Positions 7,010-13,518 of a stretch of DNA of 31,036 bases are shown in pieces; position 1 is the first letter of the stretch, and every line of letters starts with the position of its first letter. The DNA lies in the IMG/VR virus record IMGVR_UViG_3300033141_004201, positions 1 through 31,036 of that record; one strand, given 5' to 3'. The notes under the pieces were generated by a model. It was not told the origin of the DNA, did no database searches, and saw only the letters and a list, made by a program, of their open reading frames with translations. The position numbers and the translations under genes were made by a program. This stretch comes from a virus.

Positions 7010-7558
7010 TTACTTTTTCTTCACTTCTGTATATTCAGCTTCTTCTATATTCCCATCTCTAATTTCCTTCATTGACTTTCCTGATATTTTCTGTAAACCT
7101 CCTATTTTCAAGTTAATAGATACAGGGGCTTGCTTAACTGCTTTAACACTTTTAGGTCTCTGTCCAAACTCCTCTGGTAGATTTCTTTCCAAAATCCAAG
7201 AATATGCCATCCAAAATTTCTTTCCGTGTATCCTCAATGCTTTCAATATGTTAAGCACTCCTTCAGCTCTTGCTTTGTTCAGTTCCCGGGCTAGATTATC
7301 GTTGTTTTCCATCGCCTCTCTCACCTCATCCTCATATAATCCTACTGCCTCACAAGAATACTTAAAATTTCCCGTTTCCTTTAAATTTCTTTTAATTTTC
7401 TCTTTTACTTTGTACCATATTCCTTTTCTTCCTATTACCCCCGGCTGCCTCTTTTTCACTGGCATATTACTCCTGTACTTTCTCTTTTCTATTATCAAAG
7501 AAGCAAACATCCGCCTGATTTGTTTTTTCAACTGTGTTCTATTATATTCCTTCTCCAT
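7010..7558 (-). CDS. terS: Probable terminase small subunit (TerS)
   Basis: TerS recognises viral DNA and starts packaging. The 182-residue protein has a basic N-terminus, then a helix-turn-helix-like stretch (KYSCEAVGLYEDEVREAM), a long charged helix (ARELNKARAEGVLNILKAL) and a segment ending AYSWILERNLPEEFGQR, which matches the recurrent TerS ending 'a.wlLerr.PeefG'. The length is normal for phage TerS. The start is uncertain: ATG 7558 lies just after the 26-bp upstream element shared with the neighbouring gene, while an internal ATG at 7465 (151 residues) has a better SD, AGGAG, 4 bases away. It is separated from terL by 4 kb including an inverted gene block, whereas the two are normally adjacent. 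A generic HTH phage protein is the alternative. Confidence 0.72.
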   Translation of the reverse strand: MEKEYNRTQLKKQIRRMFASLIIEKRKYRSNMPVKKRQPGVIGRKGIWYKVKEKIKRNLKETGNFKYSCEAVGLYEDEVREAMENNDNLARELNKARAEGVLNILKALRIHGKKFWMAYSWILERNLPEEFGQRPKSVKAVKQAPVSINLKIGGLQKISGKSMKEIRDGNIEEAEYTEVKKK

Positions 7559-7572
7559 TGTTTCTTTCTCTT

Positions 7573-7598
7573 TAAAACTGAAAGTAAAAAATTCTTTT
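7573..7598 (-). promoter_or_regulatory. 26-bp element upstream of terS (copy 1)
   Basis: A 26-bp sequence identical to that at 7891-7916; read on the minus strand it runs from AAAAGAATTTTTTACTT to TCAGTTTTA and ends about 15 bases before the ATG at 7558. Similarity continues more loosely upstream (GTC, then TTTTAAAA). A shared, precisely placed element before two consecutive genes suggests a promoter or regulator site specific to this phage. Transfer with a duplicated 5' region is the alternative. Confidence 0.5.
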
Positions 7599-7658
7599 CC
7601 GACTTTTAAAATCTCACTATTTCAATCTTGATTTTTTTTTGAAAATTTAACTTAATGT

Positions 7659-7883
7659 TTACTCGTCTACACCAAAAAACTTATCTTGGCATTTCTGACA
7701 CATTCCAGAAATATTATATTCTTTCCAGCTCAATCCATCTCTAAAATCTTCTATTCTACACTTATCCGAATTACAAAAAACACATACTTTTTCTTTTTGA
7801 CTTTTTGAAAGACCTCTGCCAAATGACTTTTTGGCAAAACTATCAACAGCATTTTGCAATTCTTTAGTTCTTTTCATTTTCAT
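7659..7883 (-). CDS. Small zinc-finger phage protein
   Basis: A 74-residue protein with two Cys pairs, CVFC (near residue 36) and CQKC (near residue 64), set apart by a conserved-looking helix (FRDGLSWKEYNISGM). The layout SFGRGLSKSQ, CVFC, LSWKEYNISGMCQKCQDKFFG is one I know from small hypothetical proteins in many tailed phages. It probably binds one zinc ion. The function is unknown. The start ATG (with a second in-frame ATG 6 bases on) follows AGGAGG, the strongest SD in this region, and the 26-bp shared element lies just upstream, so it is likely well expressed. Confidence 0.75.
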   Translation of the reverse strand: MKMKRTKELQNAVDSFAKKSFGRGLSKSQKEKVCVFCNSDKCRIEDFRDGLSWKEYNISGMCQKCQDKFFGVDE

Positions 7884-7890
7884 TTCCTCC

Positions 7891-7916
7891 TAAAACTGAA
7901 AGTAAAAAATTCTTTT
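7891..7916 (-). promoter_or_regulatory. 26-bp element upstream of the zinc-finger gene (copy 2)
   Basis: Identical to 7573-7598. Here the element ends directly at the AGGAGG SD of the gene starting at 7883. Upstream similarity to copy 1 includes AGTC and TTTTAAAA blocks. No clear -10/-35 pair of the host type is seen, so if it is a promoter it may depend on a phage factor. Confidence 0.5.
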
Positions 7917-8030
7917 TGACTGTTTTAAAACGTGTTATTTTAGATTGTGTTTTTTTACTGTAGTTCTTTTATCCATTCTAATCTTCTTTTTATCAGGTGT
8001 CGTTACATTTCCTAATGTGGAGTCAAAATG

Positions 8031-8528
8031 TTAAAAACGATATGTAAAATTAACTAATGTCTTATTTTTGCCGAATGACAAATCAACATTGTATTTCTTC
8101 TTAAGATTTTCATTTATTTTTTTAGCTGAACTATAAGCGTCTGTTGAACTATAAACTATGTCAGTCAGAAGAACAATTGCTCCAATTGTGGCTATTGTGT
8201 TATTAGGTTCTGTTCTTATTCTTTTGAGATAGGGCGGCCATCCATCGTCGTAGCTATATATTACTTTGTCTTCTGGTTCTTCATAAGTAGCCATCATACC
8301 TGCTGATATTATGCCTGTAAGTAAAAATAATGTACCTTTCCCGACTTCACCGTTATAAAACTGACCGCTTCCTACAATTAATAAAGACAATAGAGCTGCT
8401 ACTCCTTGATTCTTTTTCTCCATTTGATATTTCATAAGGTTTTTCATTTCATTGTCTATTTCCTGTGAAATAGACAAATTTGGTGTTAATATTAACAAGA
8501 CTATCAAAATCATTATTGATTTTTTCAT
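8031..8528 (-). CDS. Secreted/membrane protein with a DUF5683/TM2-like core
   Basis: A 165-residue protein. It begins with a signal peptide (KKSIMILIVLLILTPNLSISQ) and then has QGVAALLSLLIVGSGQFYNGEVGKG followed by a second hydrophobic helix and, near residue 115-130, a third (IATIGAIVLLTDIVYSS). 'AallSllipGlGQfYnGe.gKG' is the core of TM2 and DUF5683-type membrane proteins. It ends in TYRF, an aromatic C-terminus like that of outer-membrane proteins, though no beta-barrel is evident. Start: ATG at 8528 with AAAGGA, rather than the upstream codons that overlap the next gene. An uncommon kind of gene in a phage; it may alter the host envelope. Confidence 0.72.
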   Translation of the reverse strand: MKKSIMILIVLLILTPNLSISQEIDNEMKNLMKYQMEKKNQGVAALLSLLIVGSGQFYNGEVGKGTLFLLTGIISAGMMATYEEPEDKVIYSYDDGWPPYLKRIRTEPNNTIATIGAIVLLTDIVYSSTDAYSSAKKINENLKKKYNVDLSFGKNKTLVNFTYRF

Positions 8529-8547
8529 AATTAAGTCCTTTCTAAAA

Positions 8548-8889
8548 CTAAATTGATTCCTGTTCTTTTTGGTTCTCATATATCTCGATTAACTTTTTCA
8601 AAGAAACCCTTTCTCCATTTGGCATATCAATTAATGTTTTTGGCTCTGATGGAAAACATATCAGTTTCCATTTACTTATTTTATTTCCATGTTTTTCGTT
8701 TATAAACTCAAGCAGGCATTCTGAAGAACAGAAAAAACAAGAAATATATATTTTATCGTCGTGTCTAAACTGCCAGACAGGTTTATCTGTTATGTAACTT
8801 GCTTTTTCTTCAAGCAACACATTATTACATTGATTGCAACGAATCAATGAATACATTGTTTTTTTCACTTTAAATGTATTGGTTTTCAT
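8548..8889 (-). CDS. Cys-rich protein with MYM/TRASH-like zinc motif
   Basis: A 113-residue protein. A first pair, CNQC (residues 18-21), and a second group, CFFCSSEC (residues 51-58), followed by LLEFI, resemble the C..C...C..C layout of TRASH/MYM-type zinc-binding domains, in which the last Cys is followed by an aromatic helix. The start chosen is ATG 8889 with GAGGGGG about 9 bases upstream; an ATG 18 bases further upstream has no SD. It ends 20 bp before the membrane-protein gene. The function is unknown; nucleic-acid or protein binding through zinc is the likeliest role. Confidence 0.68.
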   Translation of the reverse strand: MKTNTFKVKKTMYSLIRCNQCNNVLLEEKASYITDKPVWQFRHDDKIYISCFFCSSECLLEFINEKHGNKISKWKLICFPSEPKTLIDMPNGERVSLKKLIEIYENQKEQESI

Positions 8890-8931
8890 AATTAAATACC
8901 CCCTCAATTAAACTTTTTTATTTCCCTTTAA

Positions 8932-9087
8932 TCATTTTAATTTATTATTTCTGATTAATTCTTTTATCAATTTTAATAAATCATTTCTTTCTAATGTGAG
9001 CCAAAAATCATCGTGGTTTATTAATTCAGTAAAATGCAAATAATAATATCCAGGTTCTTCTTTATCTTTTTCAATATGAAATTCCAT
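8932..9087 (-). CDS. Hypothetical protein, 51 residues
   Basis: A short acidic-then-basic protein (starting MEFHIEKDKEEPGYYYLHF, ending in a Lys/Asn-rich helix). The beta-like first half and the charged helix (RNDLLKLIKELIRNNK) make a plausible compact fold. The SD is GAAGGG, 9 bases before the ATG. It overlaps nothing and fills the gap between its neighbours. Function unknown. Confidence 0.6.
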   Translation of the reverse strand: MEFHIEKDKEEPGYYYLHFTELINHDDFWLTLERNDLLKLIKELIRNNKLK

Positions 9088-9090
9088 TTT

Positions 9091-9168
9091 TTAAAACCCT
9101 TCAAATTCAGGAAGATTATTATATTCTTCATCAGTTAAATGAACAACACAGATTTCATAGACTTCATT
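9091..9168 (-). pseudogene. Duplicated 3' fragment of the gene at 9874-10062
   Basis: The minus strand encodes NEVYEICVVHLTDEEYNN and LPEFEGF then stop, nearly identical to the last 26 residues of the protein at 9874-10062. DNA identity over about 80 bases is very high, then breaks off sharply at the 5' side, where the end of another gene begins. A GTG that would give a 35-residue product overlaps the preceding gene by several codons and has no convincing SD. This is a partial duplication rather than a working gene. Confidence 0.75.
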
Positions 9169-9172
9169 TTTT

Positions 9173-9460
9173 CTACTTCTTTTCAGAAGAGAAATCACTC
9201 TCTATATCCGCCTCGAGTATAATATCTCTCAATTCTTTATAGGCTTTTATCAATTTAGAAAGCACTACAGCATATTCAGCCATTCTTTCCTTTAGACTTC
9301 TAACATAATTTCGCATTGAAACTAAATCTTTTGTTTCACTTTCAAATTTTCCTTCTTGCTCACCATATTCCTCTCCTACCCAAAACTGTTCGGGTCCTCC
9401 CCATTTAAATTCAAAATCTGGCAACCTTGCCACTTTTTCCGCTAATATTCTTAATTTCAT
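9173..9460 (-). CDS. Hypothetical helical protein, 95 residues
   Basis: The first 35 residues include WGGPEQFWVGEEYGEQ; the rest is one long charged helix (KDLVSMRNYVRSLKERMAEYAVVLSKLIKAYKELRDI, read in two parts) that would form a coiled coil. Start: ATG 9460 with AAGGAG 8 bases upstream; the ORF extends a further 11 codons upstream but without an SD. I do not recognise the family. A small self-associating accessory protein is plausible. Confidence 0.68.
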   Translation of the reverse strand: MKLRILAEKVARLPDFEFKWGGPEQFWVGEEYGEQEGKFESETKDLVSMRNYVRSLKERMAEYAVVLSKLIKAYKELRDIILEADIESDFSSEKK

Positions 9461-9489
9461 GGTATTTCTCCTTTTGTTAATTATTCTTT

Positions 9490-9801
9490 TCATTTATTCT
9501 GATATACAAAAAATAAACCATTTTTGTCTATCAAATCATTTTTATTTTTCTTTCTACAATAATTATCCAAAAGTATTCCTGCTATTTGACTCAAAAAATG
9601 AGTTTGATTATGTGTTATCAAGTTTATGTCAGAATCTTTTATAATTTCTTTAAAAGTTTCAATCAGACAACTTTCATCTAATTCAATTTTTTCAGAATGT
9701 TTTATCCATAATCTCACTTTTTCTAAAACTATTTTTTCAAACGTATCCCAGCCTTTTATCATATAAATAAATTCACGTTGTTCTATATTATATTTTGTCA
9801 T
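9490..9801 (-). CDS. Hypothetical protein, 103 residues
   Basis: A soluble, acidic, mostly helical protein (WDTFEKIVLEKVRLWIKH, then CLIETFKEIIKDSDIN), with two separate Cys and no clear motif. The start ATG has AAAAGGAA about 9 bases upstream. It ends 29 bp before the next gene. Not recognised. Confidence 0.6.
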   Translation of the reverse strand: MTKYNIEQREFIYMIKGWDTFEKIVLEKVRLWIKHSEKIELDESCLIETFKEIIKDSDINLITHNQTHFLSQIAGILLDNYCRKKNKNDLIDKNGLFFVYQNK

Positions 9802-9873
9802 AATTAATTATTCCTTTTATTATAACAAATATAAATAATTCGGTTTCTCTAACAAATATATCAAGCATATCTT

Positions 9874-10062
9874 TTAAAATCCTTCAAATTCAGAAAGATT
9901 ATTATATTCTTCTTCAGTTAAATGAACAACACAGATTTCATAGACTTCATTTTCTACATCTTCATCCAACATTTCATCAATAATATTCATAAAATCTTTT
10001 ATTCTGGTAATATACCAATTGCCTGTTTTCTGATGTTTAATTTTAATAAATTGCTTTTTCAT
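9874..10062 (-). CDS. Hypothetical protein, 62 residues, source of the duplicated fragment
   Basis: Starts MKKQFIKIKHQKTGNWYITR, followed by an acidic helix (DEMLDEDVENEVYEICVV) and the ending LSEFEGF. The pattern (a GNWYIT strand, then an acidic helix, then strand) suggests a small alpha/beta fold. Start ATG 10062 is preceded by AAAGGAGAAATA, a strong SD. An ATG 18 bases upstream overlaps the stop of the previous gene and is less likely. The last 26 codons are copied at 9091-9168. Function unknown. Confidence 0.65.
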   Translation of the reverse strand: MKKQFIKIKHQKTGNWYITRIKDFMNIIDEMLDEDVENEVYEICVVHLTEEEYNNLSEFEGF

Positions 10063-10065
10063 TAT

Positions 10066-10096
10066 TTCTCCTTTAATCATTTTAATTTATCACTAT
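10066..10096. repeat. 31-bp intergenic direct repeat, copy 1
   Basis: Identical to 10497-10527; it starts TTCTCCTTTAATCATTTT and ends ATTTATCACTAT. Read on the minus strand it carries the AAAGGAG SD of the gene to its left, so an SD-bearing junction has been copied. A shorter relative is at about 8922-8945. These copies are possible recombination points for gene duplication and loss here. Confidence 0.8.
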
Positions 10097-10495
10097 TTTT
10101 ATCCAATGGTAATCATTACCCACACGGCTACCGTAAATGTAATTATGACAACCAATATTTAATTTCTCCCATTCTTCCGGGGGATATATTTTTACTGTTT
10201 TTCCTTTTACCCATACAAGAGTATCATTATCAACAAACGTCTCAATTGAATCGTAATCATGGAAATATATTTTATTTTTATATTTATATATATCACCTAA
10301 AAATACATATTCTCTAAAAGCCACAAACTCATTAGGATTATACCAAAGGGTATCCTGCCCTTCTTCTAATCTCATATTACCACACATAATTGTTGTTGTA
10401 TCCTGCCCTTTCGATTCCTTAATGGCAAGCATAATTATCATTATAATTATTGACAATATAGCAAATATAACAAATATTAACTTATCTCTTTTCAT
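10082..10495 (-). CDS. Membrane-anchored or exported protein, 137 residues
   Basis: A short basic N-terminus (MKRDK), then a hydrophobic segment (LIFVIFAILSIIIMIIMLAI, residues 6-25) and an export-type domain of about 110 residues with many Tyr, Trp and Asp (EEGQDTLWYNPNEF, VWVKGKTVKIYPPEEW). Whether the segment is cleaved or stays as an anchor cannot be told; no lipobox is present. The SD is AAAGGAG, 3-4 bases from the ATG. A truncated paralogue of the first 30 residues is at 11315-11458. The role is unknown; position outside the cytoplasm suggests an action on the host envelope. Confidence 0.7.
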   Translation of the reverse strand: MKRDKLIFVIFAILSIIIMIIMLAIKESKGQDTTTIMCGNMRLEEGQDTLWYNPNEFVAFREYVFLGDIYKYKNKIYFHDYDSIETFVDNDTLVWVKGKTVKIYPPEEWEKLNIGCHNYIYGSRVGNDYHWIKIVIN

Positions 10496-10496
10496 T

Positions 10497-10527
10497 TTCT
10501 CCTTTAATCATTTTAATTTATCACTAT
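10497..10527. repeat. 31-bp intergenic direct repeat, copy 2
   Basis: Identical to 10066-10096, again providing the SD of the gene to its left. The downstream sequence adds one further CACTAT unit here. The distance between copies is 431 bp, which spans exactly the gene at 10082-10495. Confidence 0.8.
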
Positions 10528-10543
10528 CACTATTTTTCTCCAA

Positions 10544-11311
10544 TTAACTCTCTATATATAAATCTTTCAAAGCGTTTTCCAGTTCATCTATTGACAATTT
10601 TCTCAATATTTTCATTTTCTTGACTCTAAATTTACCACTTGAATTATAAGGAATAGCAACTATATCTTTTGCTGTAAACTCAACTTCAATATAAATTTTC
10701 GATAAATCTTTTTCTGTATCTCTCAAACACCAATCAAGTGTAGCAACATTATACCCACTCCCACACGAGTATCTTTCGTCATCATTATAGCCATATGTTT
10801 CATACGCTTTTCCTATTTCATATTTGAATTTTCGATAAGGGGATTCAAAAGTATTATCTAAATATTTATAAGCTCGTAGTTTTCCTGGTTGATATTTAAG
10901 AATATTTAATGAGGTTCTAAATATTGATGGTATGTTTTTTGCTTTTTCAAGATTTGCTCCATAAAGATTTGCCTTGTAAAGAATTGCTCCTTCAAGATTT
11001 GCCTTGTGAAGATTTGCCCCATAAAGATTTACTCCATAAAGATTTGCTCCATAAAGATTTGCCTCTACAAGATTTATTCTTTCAAGATTTGCCTCTTGAA
11101 GATTTGCCTCTTTAAGATTCGACTCTTTAAGATTTGCCTCTTTAAGATTTGCCTCTACAAGATTTATTCTTTCAAGATTTGCCTTGTGAAGATATGCTCC
11201 CTCAAGATTTGCCTTGTAAAGATTTACCTTGTGAAGATTTACTTTATAAAGAATTGCTTCTGAAAGATTTTTATCTTTTTTATACTTCTCCAAAACTTCT
11301 TCTCTGGTCAT
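10544..11311 (-). CDS. Pentapeptide-repeat protein with a C-terminal DUF7666-like domain
   Basis: A 255-residue protein. Residues 17-126 contain about 20 consecutive pentapeptide repeats of the A(N)LxX type (for example YKANL, HKANL, LKEAN), which fold into a right-handed beta helix. The C-terminal 110 residues (YRKFKYEIGKAY, YSCGSGYNVATLDWCL, then KIYIEVEF, KDIVAIPYNS, FRVKKMKILRKL) match the domain often found after short repeats in phage proteins, recently called DUF7666. The function of the pair is unknown; some pentapeptide proteins mimic DNA. The SD is not obvious next to the ATG. The DNA shows a clear 15-bp period caused by the protein repeat. Confidence 0.85.
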   Translation of the reverse strand: MTREEVLEKYKKDKNLSEAILYKVNLHKVNLYKANLEGAYLHKANLERINLVEANLKEANLKESNLKEANLQEANLERINLVEANLYGANLYGVNLYGANLHKANLEGAILYKANLYGANLEKAKNIPSIFRTSLNILKYQPGKLRAYKYLDNTFESPYRKFKYEIGKAYETYGYNDDERYSCGSGYNVATLDWCLRDTEKDLSKIYIEVEFTAKDIVAIPYNSSGKFRVKKMKILRKLSIDELENALKDLYIES

Positions 11312-11314
11312 AAA

Positions 11315-11458
11315 TTAATCCTCATAATTTTTAGTATAAAAACCGCTGTTTAATGTATTTTGTTCTTGCCCTCTTGATTCCTTAATGGCAAGTATAATTA
11401 TCATTATAATTATTGCCAATACAGCAAATATTACAAATATTAACTTATCTCTTTTCAT
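11315..11458 (-). CDS. Truncated paralogue of the membrane-anchored protein at 10082-10495
   Basis: A 47-residue protein whose first 31 residues are nearly identical to those of the 137-residue protein (KRDKLIFVIFAVLAIII, then IKESRGQ), followed by a short unrelated tail and a stop. The signal/anchor segment is kept and the external domain is lost. The ATG has AAAGGA, 6 bases upstream, and lies inside the end of the zinc-ribbon gene. It might still make a small membrane peptide, but a remnant of duplication is more likely. Confidence 0.55.
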   Translation of the reverse strand: MKRDKLIFVIFAVLAIIIMIIILAIKESRGQEQNTLNSGFYTKNYED

Positions 11459-11615
11459 TTTTTTCCTTTGATTTTTGCCATTCTTTATAAATCTTTGGAT
11501 ATACCCATTCAATTCTTTTGCAATTAAATTCACCTATGCCAAGAGAGCCACAATCGGGACACCACCACGTACCTGATACTACATATCTCTTATTTTTATG
11601 TCTGCAATATTTCAT
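11445..11615 (-). CDS. Small zinc-ribbon-like protein, 56 residues
   Basis: Cys at positions 4, 19, 22 and 32, including CPDC, with a nearby His 6: a single zinc-binding site of C/H type. Trp-rich (GTWWCPDCG) and basic at the C-terminus. The start overlaps the stop of the HD-phosphohydrolase gene as ATGA, which implies coupled translation, and the end overlaps the next gene by 14 bases. Gene fit on both sides makes it credible in spite of its size. Function unknown. Confidence 0.65.
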   Translation of the reverse strand: MKYCRHKNKRYVVSGTWWCPDCGSLGIGEFNCKRIEWVYPKIYKEWQKSKEKNEKR

Positions 11616-12136
11616 TTTCTCTTCTCTTTTATTTCATAATAACGTTCTAAAAAATTCTTTTTAGCTTTTTCTGAACACCAAGAATTTATTTTATAGTCAA
11701 AAGTTTTATATTTAGTATATCTATTCTTCATTAATTGCTTTTCTTCAGTCGATAACATTCTTGAATCGACTATTTTTACTTCCTCTGGTAAGGGAAATAT
11801 CAAACCAAACTTTTTAGCTACTACTTCCAATATTCTTTCTTCTTTAAACCACGCAGGAAAACCTAAAAATGAAGTAACTTTTTTTATCGGTCCCGGTATA
11901 TCTATACCAAAGAATGCCTCCGCTGAATCGTGTAATAAGCCCCACATTTCAAATTTTGATGGACAGAAATAGGAAACGTTTACCGAATGCTGTGCTACCG
12001 AGTAAAATACTTTTGTATGCCCACCAAACCTGCAAATTTGACTTAATGAATGCGCTATATCTTCTATTTCAAAATCATCTTCTTTCAATTCAAAAGGACT
12101 TACTAATTTTCCATTCAATAGTTGTATTGATGTCAT
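11612..12136 (-). CDS. HD-domain phosphohydrolase (nucleotidase-like)
   Basis: A 174-residue protein with the HD-superfamily signature: a first His (H50, in SVAQHSVNVS), the HD doublet H69-D70 (LLHDSAEAF), a following DIPGPIK segment, and a later Asp near 124 (KIVDSRML). The arrangement 'IEDIAHSLSQICRFGGH' before the first His is typical of the phage HD family that includes YfbR-like 5'-nucleotidases and the dATP triphosphohydrolase DatZ. It probably binds a divalent metal and cleaves (deoxy)nucleotides, adjusting the dNTP pool. No PurZ-like gene is in the window, so a link to modified DNA is not supported. ATG with AGGAAA SD. The family call is firm; the substrate is not known. Confidence 0.85.
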   Translation of the reverse strand: MTSIQLLNGKLVSPFELKEDDFEIEDIAHSLSQICRFGGHTKVFYSVAQHSVNVSYFCPSKFEMWGLLHDSAEAFFGIDIPGPIKKVTSFLGFPAWFKEERILEVVAKKFGLIFPLPEEVKIVDSRMLSTEEKQLMKNRYTKYKTFDYKINSWCSEKAKKNFLERYYEIKEKRK

Positions 12137-12154
12137 TTACTTTTCCTATTCAAT

Positions 12155-12358
12155 TTATATATTTTTCCTTTTTGGTTTTCCATTTCTTGGTCTCACTCTT
12201 TCGATTAAATTTTCAAGTCTATTAAAAAATTCTTCACTTGTGAAATATTTATGAACACCTCTTTTTGATTTGGGTTTGTCCCAATCTACTTTTAATTCCG
12301 CTCGTTTATAATACTTAAAAAATTCCTGAAAATATTTAGTATCAGTTACAAATTTCAT
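12155..12358 (-). CDS. Small basic hypothetical protein, 67 residues
   Basis: Basic and aromatic (KYFQEFFKYYKRAELKVDW, then SKRGVHKYFTSEEFFNRLENL), with a basic tail. No motif is recognised. The ATG begins one base after the TAA of the preceding gene, so it is translationally coupled; no separate SD is seen. It may bind nucleic acid given its charge, but this is a guess. Confidence 0.6.
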   Translation of the reverse strand: MKFVTDTKYFQEFFKYYKRAELKVDWDKPKSKRGVHKYFTSEEFFNRLENLIERVRPRNGKPKRKNI

Positions 12359-12359
12359 T

Positions 12360-12707
12360 TTATTCGATGTTATAATGTTCTTTCAAAATTTCATCCATCT
12401 TTTCATAAATAACATTAGAACTAAAAGGAGAGACACCCTGTTTTGTTTTCTTTTCAAAAACAATCTTTTTTGTTTTTATATTTACAATTTTTGTAATAAT
12501 TACTTTATCAATTCTATATTCCTGACTTTTTCTTATCACATAACAATAGACCCAATAATTTCTTTTTTTATAAACTATTTGAAATTTATAATAACTCCTT
12601 TGTTTTAAAAATTCATATCCTTTTACTGATTCTATGCTCTGAACGGTCTGCGGTTTCCAAACTTTTTCTTTTTGCATTTCTTCAATTATGCCCAATCTTT
12701 TCGACAT
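12360..12707 (-). CDS. Hypothetical protein, 115 residues
   Basis: Mixed alpha/beta and Lys-rich, with alternating strands (YYKFQIVYKKRNYWVYCYVI, then VIITKIVNIKTKKIVFEK). The ATG shares its A with the previous stop (TAATG), so it is coupled to the gene upstream. I do not recognise it. It and its two neighbours form a run of small tightly linked genes. Confidence 0.6.
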   Translation of the reverse strand: MSKRLGIIEEMQKEKVWKPQTVQSIESVKGYEFLKQRSYYKFQIVYKKRNYWVYCYVIRKSQEYRIDKVIITKIVNIKTKKIVFEKKTKQGVSPFSSNVIYEKMDEILKEHYNIE

Positions 12708-12982
12708 TATCTTATTTTCAACTGTTTGGATAATATTCTTTGATTTATCATTTTTGTAATTTTCTCCTTCAAAACATCTTTAACATTACCCTCTAACATT
12801 GGAATTATACCAGAAATATGTATCTGTTGTATTTTAATTTCATATTTATCTTCCTTATTAATACTATTGGGGAAAGCATTTATAGTAAAAAGAACTGTAT
12901 ATTTATTACCTTCAAAAATAAATGTGCCATGAAATTCTCTTAACACTGAAAGAATTTTTATTTCTCTTATTCCGTTTTTCAC
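12707..12982 (-). CDS. Hypothetical protein, 91 residues
   Basis: A beta-rich first part (GTFIFEGNKYTVLFTINAF) and a helical, basic end (VLKEKITKMINQRILSKQ). Similar in general make-up to the 115-residue neighbour, with which it shares a TAATG junction. Its ATG overlaps the stop of the preceding gene as ATGA. No family is recognised. Confidence 0.6.
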   Translation of the reverse strand: MKNGIREIKILSVLREFHGTFIFEGNKYTVLFTINAFPNSINKEDKYEIKIQQIHISGIIPMLEGNVKDVLKEKITKMINQRILSKQLKIR

Positions 12983-13365
12983 AATTTTTCCTCTTTTCTT
13001 ACCTTTTTATTATAATCTTCTGTATTATCGAAAGCCTGTATAATAAATCCTAACTTTTCTTTCCTCTTTTTATGTTTTTCATTTCCATATCTTTTCATAA
13101 ATTTATCTATCATACGACTCTCTCCAACCATCTGCTCCATTGTAAAAACTACACCTTCTTCATCATTTCTAAAATCCAACAAAGAACAACGCACTTCTTC
13201 TTTCCCTGAATTTACAAGTTTTTTGTTCATGTGCATATCATTTTCAATATGGAAAGCAAGAGACAATCCAAGAGGGTGTAAAATAGTCCTATTTATTTCA
13301 AATAATAATCCCGTTTCTATCAAAAATTTAGCTGGGTCCTTAACAAACTTTGGCTTCTTATTCAT
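12979..13365 (-). CDS. Conserved phage protein (DUF7415-like)
   Basis: A 128-residue protein. The segment DPAKFLIETGLLFEINRTIL, followed by HPLGLSLAF, resembles a recurrent small phage family in which 'liesGLlfeINR.vLHPlGlAl' is the core, here called DUF7415-like with caution. The C-terminus is highly charged and basic. The start chosen is ATG 13365 with GGA 7 bases upstream; a TTG four codons earlier is also open. Overlaps the next gene by 4 bases. Function unknown. Confidence 0.65.
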   Translation of the reverse strand: MNKKPKFVKDPAKFLIETGLLFEINRTILHPLGLSLAFHIENDMHMNKKLVNSGKEEVRCSLLDFRNDEEGVVFTMEQMVGESRMIDKFMKRYGNEKHKKRKEKLGFIIQAFDNTEDYNKKVRKEEKL

Positions 13366-13366
13366 T

Positions 13367-13513
13367 TTATTTTCCAATTTCTATTTGTTCAACTTTCACT
13401 ATTTTTTTGCACTCACTACACCTGTATTGCGTTACATTATTTATTTCAATTTCAAATATCCATTCATCACAACCGCATTTGCATTTTAACCAAGTCAATA
13501 TTTTTGTAGTCAT
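13367..13513 (-). CDS. Zinc-ribbon mini-protein, 48 residues
   Basis: Cys at 11, 13, 15, 32 and 35 (CKCGC and CSEC), separated by a beta hairpin (DEWIFEIEINNVTQYR): a classic small zinc ribbon. The stop is one base before the ATG of the next gene. The start ATG is 5 bp after the end of the gene upstream; an SD is not clear. Likely real given the fold and the gene fit. Confidence 0.62.
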   Translation of the reverse strand: MTTKILTWLKCKCGCDEWIFEIEINNVTQYRCSECKKIVKVEQIEIGK

Positions 13514-13518
13514 TATAA

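Noticed and set aside
7929-8030. Frame that stays open after the stop of the gene ending at 8031
   Set aside because: About 30 codons in frame after TAA without SD or motif; readthrough is not supported by any context signal seen.
10924-11263. Two plus-strand frames and a 15-bp periodic DNA pattern that looks like a CRISPR or satellite
   Set aside because: The period is that of the pentapeptide-repeat protein on the minus strand; there are no spacers and no repeat-spacer structure.
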